This document shows, one piece after another, positions 23,025-30,399 of a stretch of DNA of 64,000 bases. How positions within the stretch are numbered: the first letter of the stretch is position 1; each line of letters starts with the position of its first letter. A model generated the notes under the pieces. It had not been told where the DNA came from and did not search any database. It saw only the letters and a list, made by a program, of their open reading frames with translations. The position numbers and the translations under genes were made by a program. The stretch is from Actinoplanes sp. N902-109 (lineage in GTDB: Bacteria > Actinomycetota > Actinomycetes > Mycobacteriales > Micromonosporaceae), in the NCBI RefSeq assembly GCF_000389965.1, contig NC_021191.1:7069501-7133500 (forward strand), in the 5' to 3' direction.

Positions 23025-25604
23025 ATGCGGATAGCAGGTCTTGCCCTCCTGATCGCCCCTCTGGCCGTCGTCGTACCCACGCCGGCCTCGGCGGCGACAT
23101 CGGCGGCGACATCGTGGACAGTCACCGGGCCGGGCGGTGCCGTCACCGCCCGGCTCGCCCTCGACGACACCGGCCGGCTCAGCTTCGGCGTCGACCGGGC
23201 CGGCAGCCCGGTGCTGACCCCCGCGCCGATCGGCCTCACCACCCTCGAAGCCGACCTGAGCAGCGGCCTCACCTTCCGGACCCGGACCAGCCGTACGGTC
23301 CACGAGCGCTACACCCGCACCACCGGCAAGCAGCTGCACCGCGACACCACCCTGACCGAGTCGACGTTCACCTTCGACCACCTGCAGGTGGTGGTGCGGG
23401 TCTCCGCCGAGGGCGCGGCCTACCGCTACGTGCTGCCCACGGCCGCCACCATCACCGGTGAGGCGTCCTCCTGGAACCTGCCCGCCGAGGCGCCCGCCTG
23501 GGTGCTGCCCTACACGCCGAACTACGAGGAGCCGCGGGTCGAGACCACGGCCGGGGCGGCGGCGAGCGGGGACTACGGGTTCCCCGCCCTGTTCCGCGTC
23601 GGTACCGGCTACGCGCTGCTGACGGAGTCCGACGTGGACGGGCGCTACGACGGCGCCCGGCTGGTGCACACGGCGGGCTCCGCGGCGTACCGGATCAAGC
23701 TGGCCGACCCGCGGATCAGCGCAAGCGCGGGGCTGGCCACGCCGTGGCGGGTCGCCGTCGTCGGCGATCTCGCCACGGTCACCGGGTCGATGCTGGTGGA
23801 CGATCTGGCACCGCCCTCGAAGCTCACGGACACCTCATGGGTGCGGCCGGGCGTGGTCGCGTGGTCGTGGCTGTCGGAGCACAGCAGCCCGTCCGACCCG
23901 GTGCGCCAGCGGCAGTACATCGATTTCGCCGCGCGTAACGGCTGGCCGTATGTGCTGATCGACGAGGGCTGGGACGCGAGCTGGGTGCCCGAGGTGGTGC
24001 GCTATGCCCGGGCCCGCGGGGTCGAGGTGCTGCTGTGGGTGCGCTGGACCGATTACAGCGACGCGCTCGCCGCCCGGGTGCAGCAGTGGGGCGTCGCCGG
24101 TCTGAAGATCGACTTCATGGACTCGGACAGCCAGGCGACGTTCCAGTGGTACGACCGGACGCTGCGGGAGACGGCCGCCCGGCACCTGATGGTCAACTTC
24201 CACGGCGCCACCGTCCCGCGCGGCATCCAGCGGACCTGGCCGCAGGTGATGACGATGGAGGCGATCCGGGGTGCCGAGCAGTTCCGCACCCGGGCGGCGC
24301 AGAACACCATCTTCCCGTACACCCGCAATGTCGTCGGTGGCATGGACTACACCCCGGTGACGTGGGCCGTCACCGACCGGGACACCACGGATGCGCACGA
24401 GGTCGCGCTGGCGCTGGTCTACGAGTCCGGCTGGACGCACCTGGCCGACAAGCCCGAGACGTACGAGGCCCACGCCGAGGCCCTGCGGACGCTGAGCCGG
24501 CTGCCGACCACCTGGGACGAGTCGCACCTGGTCACCGGCGCACCCGGCGCCGAGACGGTGATCGCGCGCCGGCACGACGACCGCTGGTACGTCGGCGGCA
24601 TCTCCGCGCTGCCCGCGCACACCGCCGACACCACCCTGGACTTCCTCGACGGCGGGCGGTATCTCGCCGAGACGCTGCGCGACGGCGACCACGGGCTGGT
24701 GCGGGAGAGCCGGATCGTACGGCGCGGCGACACGCTGAGCGTTCCGGAGGCGGCCAACGGCGGGTTCGTGACCGTGCTGTGCGCGTACACCGGCTCGGCG
24801 ACCTGTGACGAGCCGGTCCGGCAGGTGCCCGCGACCACGCTCGACGTCTCGGTCGCGCCGGACGGGCGCACGGTCTCGGCCGTCCTCACGCTGCCCGCGG
24901 GCGGGCCGCTGCGCGACGTCCGGCTCGCCCCGCGCGGCTGGGACGCCCCGGAGGCCGCGGTGACCGCCAAGACGCTGCGTGCCGGTCAGTCGGTGCGCGG
25001 CACGTGGACGTACACCCCCGGCACCACCCCGGGATATGTCGACGTGCCGGTGGCAGCCGAGTTCACCTTCGCCGGCGATCCCGGCTATCCCGACCGCCCC
25101 GGCGCGCACCCCGTCCACGTCGAGAAGGCGGTGCGCACGCTGGTCACGCCGCCCGACCCGACCGGCACCCCGGCCCTCAGCGACCTGCCGTTCCTCACCG
25201 AGAGCAACGGGTACGGGCCGGTGGAGCGGGACCTGTCCAACGGGGAGTCCGCCGCGGGTGACGGTCACCCGCTGACGCTGCACGGCACGGTCTTCGCCAA
25301 GGGCGTGGGCATGCACGCGCCCGGCGAGGTGACCGTCTGGCTGGGCGGGGCGTGCCGGTCGTTCACCGCCCAGGTCGGCATCGACGACGAGGTGACCAGC
25401 TCCGGCTCGGTGGACTTCCAGGTGCTCGGTGACGACGGCCGGGTGCTGGCGGCCTCGGGGGTGCGGCGCAGTGCCGACCCGGCGCTGCCGCTTCCCGCCG
25501 ACGTCACCGGTGTGCGGGTGCTGACCCTGCGCGCGACCGACGGTGGCGACGGCAAGAACTTCGACCACGCCGACTGGGCGGACGCCCGGCTCACCTGCGG
25601 CTGA
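23025..25604 (+). CDS. Secreted GH97-family alpha-glycosidase with C-terminal NPCBM domain
   Basis: An 859-residue exported enzyme expected to hydrolyse alpha-galactosides or alpha-glucosides. The signal peptide is MRIAGLALLIAPLAVVVPTP. A beta-sandwich domain (about 30-270) precedes the catalytic barrel, with GVVAWSWLSEH, YVLIDEGWD, VAGLKIDFMDSD and HGATVPRGIQRTWP. The Asp in KIDFMD lines up with the nucleophile of retaining GH97 alpha-galactosidases, though I cannot verify the alignment. The last 120 residues (LTLHGTVFAKGVGMHAPGEV...) are an NPCBM carbohydrate-binding module. GH97 is best known from Bacteroidetes and is less common in actinobacteria. It starts 56 bases after PepX and overlaps the end of the convergent TetR gene by 14 bases. 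Confidence 0.9.
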   Translation: MRIAGLALLIAPLAVVVPTPASAATSAATSWTVTGPGGAVTARLALDDTGRLSFGVDRAGSPVLTPAPIGLTTLEADLSSGLTFRTRTSRTVHERYTRTTGKQLHRDTTLTESTFTFDHLQVVVRVSAEGAAYRYVLPTAATITGEASSWNLPAEAPAWVLPYTPNYEEPRVETTAGAAASGDYGFPALFRVGTGYALLTESDVDGRYDGARLVHTAGSAAYRIKLADPRISASAGLATPWRVAVVGDLATVTGSMLVDDLAPPSKLTDTSWVRPGVVAWSWLSEHSSPSDPVRQRQYIDFAARNGWPYVLIDEGWDASWVPEVVRYARARGVEVLLWVRWTDYSDALAARVQQWGVAGLKIDFMDSDSQATFQWYDRTLRETAARHLMVNFHGATVPRGIQRTWPQVMTMEAIRGAEQFRTRAAQNTIFPYTRNVVGGMDYTPVTWAVTDRDTTDAHEVALALVYESGWTHLADKPETYEAHAEALRTLSRLPTTWDESHLVTGAPGAETVIARRHDDRWYVGGISALPAHTADTTLDFLDGGRYLAETLRDGDHGLVRESRIVRRGDTLSVPEAANGGFVTVLCAYTGSATCDEPVRQVPATTLDVSVAPDGRTVSAVLTLPAGGPLRDVRLAPRGWDAPEAAVTAKTLRAGQSVRGTWTYTPGTTPGYVDVPVAAEFTFAGDPGYPDRPGAHPVHVEKAVRTLVTPPDPTGTPALSDLPFLTESNGYGPVERDLSNGESAAGDGHPLTLHGTVFAKGVGMHAPGEVTVWLGGACRSFTAQVGIDDEVTSSGSVDFQVLGDDGRVLAASGVRRSADPALPLPADVTGVRVLTLRATDGGDGKNFDHADWADARLTCG

Positions 25605-26244
25605 CCAGCCCCTCGACGCCGTCCAGGATGCGGGCCAGGCCGTACTCGAAAGCCTGGTCCGCCCCCTGTCCGGCGTCGGCCATCGCGGCCGGCAGATGCG
25701 GGAACCGGTCGCCGTGCGCGCGCATCACGGCCGCCATCGCCGTAGTCATCTCCCGTTCGCCGAGCATCGCCGCGGACTGCTGGGCGAGCATCCGGCCGTG
25801 CCCGGCCAGCACGGCGATGGTGTCGAGGCGTTCCGCGCCGGTCAGCGGAAGCTCCCGCAGGTGCGCAAGGGCAGCTTCCATCCACCCCATCTCGTACGGC
25901 CCCAGCGGCCGCTTCCCCACCGTCGCCTCGACGGCCCACGGGTGCACGAGGTAGCGCTCGAGCAGCCGCCGCGCCCAGTCCTCCAGGCCGGCCCGCCAGC
26001 CGCCGGGGGCCGGCTCGGGTGGCGCGCCGATCGCCTGTTCCAGCATGAGCGCCACCAGTTCGGCCTTGCCGGGCAGATAGCGGTACAGCGACATCTTGGT
26101 GTAGCCCAGGTCGGCCGCGACGCGCTGCATGGACACCGCGGCGAGCCCCTCCGCGTCGGCCACGGCGATGGCCGCCTCAGCGATGGCCGGCAGGGTCAGG
26201 GCCGGCTTGGGGCCGCGCTTGGGCCGCGCCTCGGGTGCCACCAC
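25591..26244 (-). CDS. TetR-family transcriptional regulator
   Basis: A 217-residue repressor. The N-terminal helix-turn-helix is VADAEGLAAVSMQRVAADLG followed by YTKMSLYRYLPGK (about 28-62). The C-terminal domain is rich in helices and resembles the TetR_C of tetracycline-type regulators. The start is one of two tandem GTG codons at 26244. The gene is divergent from a FAD-dependent monooxygenase pseudogene, a pairing typical of a repressor and its drug-modifying or aromatic-oxidising target. With the target destroyed, this regulator may be an orphan. Confidence 0.9.
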   Translation of the reverse strand: MVAPEARPKRGPKPALTLPAIAEAAIAVADAEGLAAVSMQRVAADLGYTKMSLYRYLPGKAELVALMLEQAIGAPPEPAPGGWRAGLEDWARRLLERYLVHPWAVEATVGKRPLGPYEMGWMEAALAHLRELPLTGAERLDTIAVLAGHGRMLAQQSAAMLGEREMTTAMAAVMRAHGDRFPHLPAAMADAGQGADQAFEYGLARILDGVEGLVSRR

Positions 26245-26247
26245 GGG

Positions 26248-26803
26248 ATGCGCCCGACGGTGGTCGAGACCGCACCCGCACTGCGCACCGGCTGCAGCGC
26301 GGTCGACTACCGCGGTGCGGCGGCTGACCTTCGGCGAGGGGTTCGTGCGGCACCTGGGTTACTACATCGGCGGCTGGTCGATGCCGGGCACGGACGGCGA
26401 GTCGCTCAACTACAACGTCCCCGGGAAGCTGGCGGCGCTGGGCGACAGCGGCGCGTTCATCGCGTTCGCGTCGCCGCCGCTCAGCTTCGACCGGCACGAC
26501 CCGGCCGTGCAGAAGCAGATCATCCGCAGCCGGTTCGCCGGGCTGGGCCCCGGCGACCACGCGGCGGCGTTCGCCCGCTACGAGCAACGGCTGCGCGCCT
26601 TCGCCCGGCGAGCCCAGCGGGGTGGTGACGCCGCCGGGCGGTTCCTGGCGCCCCGGACCGCCCGCGGCATCCGGCTGCGCAACTGGATGAACAACCAGGA
26701 CTGGTTCATCCGGCTCACGCTGCGGATCGCGGACGACCGGGGCGCCCGGATCGACCTGCCCGGCTATGGGCTCAGCCCAGCTTCTCCACGGCCTCCACGG
26801 TGA
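26248..26803 (+). pseudogene. FAD-dependent monooxygenase pseudogene with internal deletions
   Basis: Pieces of a group A flavin monooxygenase are in order but not continuous. RPTVVETAPALRTGCSAVDY (26251-26310) is the end of the FAD-binding fold. It joins directly, in another frame, to VRRLTFGEGFVRHLGYYIGG (from about 26312), the middle beta-sheet domain through RFAGL. That joins to GDHAAAFARYEQRLRAFARR, the C-terminal helix. The GxGxxG first strand, the segment before VRRL and the GD(A)..P active-site region are all absent. An intact homologue would have about 380-400 residues. The reading frame overlaps the end of the convergent HAD gene. Confidence 0.7.
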
Positions 26804-27428
26804 GGTCGTCGAGGCTGTGCAGCACCAGGCGCGCCAGCGCCAGCGCGTCCTCGGCCGGTGGATACACACCGTGCGGGACGGCGATCACCGCGAGCCCCGC
26901 CGCACCCGCCGACCGCAGCCCGTTGCTGGAGTCCTCAACCGCCGCGCACACCTCGGGGGCGAGCCCCAACCGGCCGACCGCCTCCAGATAGGCGTCCGGA
27001 TAAGGCTTGCCGCGCGGCACCTCCTCGGTGGACAGCGTCGTCCGGAACACCCCGGTCAGCCCGGCCGACTCGATCACCTGGTCGATCAGCACCCGTGCGG
27101 ACGAGCTGCAGAGCGCGACCGGGAACCGCTCGGCCATCCGGCGTACCGCCGCCACCGAGCCGGGGATGAGCGGCACGGCCTCGCGGTAGCGCTGGGCCAT
27201 CCGGTCCAGCACGTCCGCGGCCACCTGCTCGGCACTGCGCGGGACGCCCACCTCGTCGCTGAGATGGGCGGACCACTCCTGCGTGCTCATGCCCATCATC
27301 CGGGTCTGGGTGTCGGGCAGGAACTGCTTGCCGTGCTCGGCGACGTACCCGCGACGGACCTCCTCCCAGACCTCCTCGGTGTCGATGATGACGCCGTCGA
27401 GGTCGAAGACGACCGCTGCGATGCTCAC
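26772..27428 (-). CDS. HAD-superfamily hydrolase, beta-phosphoglucomutase-like phosphatase
   Basis: A 218-residue phosphatase or phosphomutase of the HAD superfamily. The nucleophile motif is FDLDGVIIDTEE near the N-terminus, motif II is CSSSA, the Lys is in PRGKPYPDAY, and motif IV is VEDSSNG. The cap inserted after motif I is helical, the beta-phosphoglucomutase/phosphoglycolate-phosphatase type. Natural substrates are probably small sugar phosphates. The GTG start at 27428 overlaps the stop of the upstream LLM oxidoreductase by four bases (GTGA), so the pair is coupled. Confidence 0.92.
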   Translation of the reverse strand: MSIAAVVFDLDGVIIDTEEVWEEVRRGYVAEHGKQFLPDTQTRMMGMSTQEWSAHLSDEVGVPRSAEQVAADVLDRMAQRYREAVPLIPGSVAAVRRMAERFPVALCSSSARVLIDQVIESAGLTGVFRTTLSTEEVPRGKPYPDAYLEAVGRLGLAPEVCAAVEDSSNGLRSAGAAGLAVIAVPHGVYPPAEDALALARLVLHSLDDLTVEAVEKLG

Positions 27429-28291
27429 AGCTTCTCGACCGCCGGCACGACCTGGTCCCGGATGATCTCGAGCTTGCGCAGGTCCCAGACGCCGGGGATC
27501 ATCCCGTGCCCGACGGTGAAGCCGAGCCCGGCCAGCCGCTGGGCGGCGGTCAGGATCTCGTCCACCTTCTCGCCCTTCTCCCCCGGGTCGAGCTGGAGCA
27601 GCGCGGTCTTCTCGATGTCGTCGTAGTTGCGCCCCTCGTTCTCGCAGTGCCGGCGCAGCACGTCCAGCTTGTGCTCGATCTCCGGGCTGTCGAACAGGTT
27701 GCACGAGTCGGCGTACTTGGCCACGAAGCGCAACGTCTTCTTCTCACCGCCGCCCCCGATGAGCACCGGCGGGTGCGGCTTGGACAGCGGCAGCGGGTGG
27801 TTGAGCAGCCGGCCGAGCTGGTAGTGCCGGCCCTCGAACGCGGCCTCCTCGCCGTGGAACATCCGCAGGCAGATCTGCAGCGTCTCCTCCAGCCGCTCGA
27901 AACGCTCGGCGGTGGGCGGGAAGAACAGGCCGAGCCCGCGCGACTCCTCCTCGTTCCACGCCGCGCCGATGCCGAGCATCGCCCGGCCGCCGGACAGCAC
28001 GTCGAGGGTGGTCACGGCCTTGGCCAGCAGACCCGGGTCGCGGTACGTCACACCGGTCACCAGGGTGAGCAGCTTGGCCTGCTTGGTGTGGGCGGCGATG
28101 AAGCCGAGCGCGGTGTACGCCTCCAGCATCTCGGCCTCGGGGTTGCCGAAGATCTGCCAGAGGTGGTCCATGACGCTGATCCGCTCGAACCCGGCCTCGT
28201 CGGCGGCCGAGGTGATCTCGGCGAGCCGCGGCCCGAGCCGTGCGGACCCGTCGGGCCAGGTGAAATCGGCGATGTGCAGACCCAGTTTCAC
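27425..28291 (-). CDS. LLM-class F420-dependent oxidoreductase
   Basis: A 288-residue TIM-barrel enzyme of the luciferase-like superfamily. The N-terminus is VKLGLHIADFTWPDGSARLG (GTG start). Family marks are ISVMDHLWQI, LVTGVTYRDPGLLAK, LSGGRAMLGIGAAWNEEES and PVLIGGGGEKKTLR. This group usually takes coenzyme F420 rather than FMN and reduces or oxidises small organic substrates. GAGAGGA precedes the start. It is translationally coupled to a HAD phosphatase downstream, which suggests a two-step pathway of unknown product. The substrate is not inferable. Confidence 0.9.
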   Translation of the reverse strand: MKLGLHIADFTWPDGSARLGPRLAEITSAADEAGFERISVMDHLWQIFGNPEAEMLEAYTALGFIAAHTKQAKLLTLVTGVTYRDPGLLAKAVTTLDVLSGGRAMLGIGAAWNEEESRGLGLFFPPTAERFERLEETLQICLRMFHGEEAAFEGRHYQLGRLLNHPLPLSKPHPPVLIGGGGEKKTLRFVAKYADSCNLFDSPEIEHKLDVLRRHCENEGRNYDDIEKTALLQLDPGEKGEKVDEILTAAQRLAGLGFTVGHGMIPGVWDLRKLEIIRDQVVPAVEKL

Positions 28292-28458
28292 GAGCAGTCC
28301 TCTCCATGGCTGATACCAGCCGACCCTACCCTCCGTAGTGGATCTGGACCATTCCTGAATCGGTTAAGCACAACGTGCCCACGGGGTAGACCGACCGTAG
28401 CCGCTTGGTAAGTTGTGTCCCGCCCCCCATACAGTCCCGTTGACGAGGAGCCACCGCC

Positions 28459-29385
28459 ATGCCTCCCTCGCCGCGACGCCCGGTGTCGTTGCATCCCTCC
28501 TGGTCACCTACCGTCACCGTCGTCATCCCCGCCCGCAACGAGGAGCACAACCTGCCCCTGGTGCTGGAGAATCTGCCGCCGGTCGACGAGGTCATCGTCG
28601 TGGACGGGCGCTCGGACGACGACACCGTTGCGGTGGCCCGCGAGGTGCGCCCCGACGTGACCGTGGTCCGGCAGACCCGCACCGGCAAGGGCAACGCGCT
28701 GGCTTGCGGGTTCGCCGCCGCGACGGGCGACATCGTGGTGACGCTGAACGCCGACGGCTCGGCCGACCCGGGCGAGATCCCCCGGTTCGTCGACGCGCTG
28801 CTCTCCGGCGCCGAGGCCGCGCACGGCTCCCGGTTCCGCCACGGCGGTGATCACCGCGACGCCGCCCCGGCCGAACGGATCGGGCACCTCGCCCTCAGCC
28901 GCGTGGTCAACCTGCTGTTCCGCACCCGGTTCACCGACCTGAGCTGCGGCTACAACGCCTACTGGCGGGAGCTGCTGCCGGTGCTCGACCTGCCCGCGCC
29001 GGTCATCCCCGGGCTGCGCCGGGGCCGGCCCGCCTGGGGCGACGGGCCCGAGGTCGAGACCCTGATCACGGTCCGGATGGCCACCCGTGGCCTGCGGGTC
29101 GTCGAGGTCGCCACCGTCGGCTATCCGCGCATCCACGGCCACCGCCCCCGGCGCACCCTCGCCGGCGCGGCCCGCGTGCTGCGCACCGTGATCACCGAGT
29201 ATGCCCAGCGGTGGAGCCGCCGGCCGCGCCGCGCCGTGGTGCAGGCCGCCACGCTGCCGGAGAGCCAGATCCTGCGGCCCGGCGGCGCGGACGAGCTCAC
29301 CGGCCGGCACGCGGTGCCCCGTCCCCGGCGCCGCGCCGACCTGCGCGTCGTCCGCGGCGCCTGGGACGAATACCGAGCTGGTTAG
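28459..29385 (+). CDS. Family 2 glycosyltransferase
   Basis: A 308-residue GT-A fold enzyme. The nucleotide-sugar region is VTVVIPARNEEHNLPLVLEN with VIVVDGRSDDDT, then the GKGNALACGFAAATGDIVV loop and the DXD-like motif NADGSADP. CGYNAYWRELLPVLD resembles the acceptor region of dolichol-phosphate mannose synthase-like enzymes. There are no membrane helices, so it probably acts at the inner face of the membrane. GAGGAG precedes the ATG. It converges with fgd and the stop codons overlap by four bases. Donor and acceptor are unknown. Confidence 0.9.
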   Translation: MPPSPRRPVSLHPSWSPTVTVVIPARNEEHNLPLVLENLPPVDEVIVVDGRSDDDTVAVAREVRPDVTVVRQTRTGKGNALACGFAAATGDIVVTLNADGSADPGEIPRFVDALLSGAEAAHGSRFRHGGDHRDAAPAERIGHLALSRVVNLLFRTRFTDLSCGYNAYWRELLPVLDLPAPVIPGLRRGRPAWGDGPEVETLITVRMATRGLRVVEVATVGYPRIHGHRPRRTLAGAARVLRTVITEYAQRWSRRPRRAVVQAATLPESQILRPGGADELTGRHAVPRPRRRADLRVVRGAWDEYRAG

Positions 29386-30383
29386 CCCTTGTGCTCGCGC
29401 AGGCGGGGCAGGATCTCCTCGCCGTAGACGCGCAGGAACCGGTCCTGGTCCGGGCCCGGCGCGTGGAAGACCAGGTGCTTGAAACCCATGTCGAGATACT
29501 CGGCGACCTTGGCGGCGTGCTCGTCCGGGTCCGCGGACACGATCCACCGGGTCACCGTGCGGTCCACCGGCAGCGCGTCGGCCCGGCGCTGCATCTCGAT
29601 CGGGTCCTCGACGCCGGTCTTCTCCTCCGGCGAGAGCGCCAGCGCACCCCAGTAGTGGGTGTCGTTGCGGGCGCGCTCGAGGTCGGGGTCGAACGACACC
29701 TTGACCTCGATCATCAGGTCGAGGTCGTCGAGCGAGCGGGACGCCTTCTCGGCGCCCTCCTTGACCGCCGGCAGCAGCGTGTCGGTGTACAGCTCGTGGC
29801 CCTTGCCGCTGGTGGTGATGAACCCGTCGGCGATGCGCCCGGCCAGCCGGGTGGCGGCCGGGCCCGAGGCGCCGATGTAGATGGGCACCGGCTGCTCCGG
29901 CTTGTCGTAGATCGTGGCCAGCTCGGTGCGGTAGTACGTGCCCTCGAACGTCACCCTGTCCTCGGTCCAGAGCTGCTTGATCAGCTGGACCGACTCCTTG
30001 AGCCGGGCGAACCGCTCCTTGCCGTCCGGCCAGGTCAGCCCGAGCGGCACCTCGTTGAGCGACTCCCCCGAGCCGACGCCGAGCACGACCCGGCCGGGCG
30101 CCAGGCAGCCGAGCGTGGCGAACGCCTGTGCCACCACCGCCGGGTGGTAGCGGAACGTGGGGGTGAGCACGCTGGTGCCGATCAGTACGCGCTCGGTGCT
30201 GGTGGCCAGCGCCCCGAGCCAGGGCAGCGCGGCGGGCGCGTGCCCGCCGTCGTGCCGCCATGGCTGCAGGTGGTCGCTGACGAACACCGAGTCGAATCCC
30301 TGCTGCTCCGCGTCGATGCCGTACCGGAGCAGCTCGCGCGGGGCGAACTGCTCCGCCGAAGCCTTGTAGCCGAACCGAATCAT
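29382..30383 (-). CDS. fgd: F420-dependent glucose-6-phosphate dehydrogenase
   Basis: A 333-residue enzyme that oxidises glucose-6-phosphate to 6-phosphogluconolactone and gives reduced F420, which feeds the cell's F420-dependent reductases. It matches Mycobacterium Fgd1 through its whole length from memory: GYKASAEQFAPRELL, SDHLQPWRHDGGHAP, LIGTSVLTPTFRYHPAVVAQ, GSGESLNE, TTSGKGHELYTDTLLPAV and KHLVFHAPGPDQ. In Fgd1 the DHxQPW and SxxLTPTFRY segments line the F420 and phosphate sites. It begins 17 bases after the sigma-GH128 fusion gene, so the two may share a transcript. Confidence 0.93.
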   Translation of the reverse strand: MIRFGYKASAEQFAPRELLRYGIDAEQQGFDSVFVSDHLQPWRHDGGHAPAALPWLGALATSTERVLIGTSVLTPTFRYHPAVVAQAFATLGCLAPGRVVLGVGSGESLNEVPLGLTWPDGKERFARLKESVQLIKQLWTEDRVTFEGTYYRTELATIYDKPEQPVPIYIGASGPAATRLAGRIADGFITTSGKGHELYTDTLLPAVKEGAEKASRSLDDLDLMIEVKVSFDPDLERARNDTHYWGALALSPEEKTGVEDPIEMQRRADALPVDRTVTRWIVSADPDEHAAKVAEYLDMGFKHLVFHAPGPDQDRFLRVYGEEILPRLREHKG

Positions 30384-30399
30384 GATGCGAGCCTATGCC

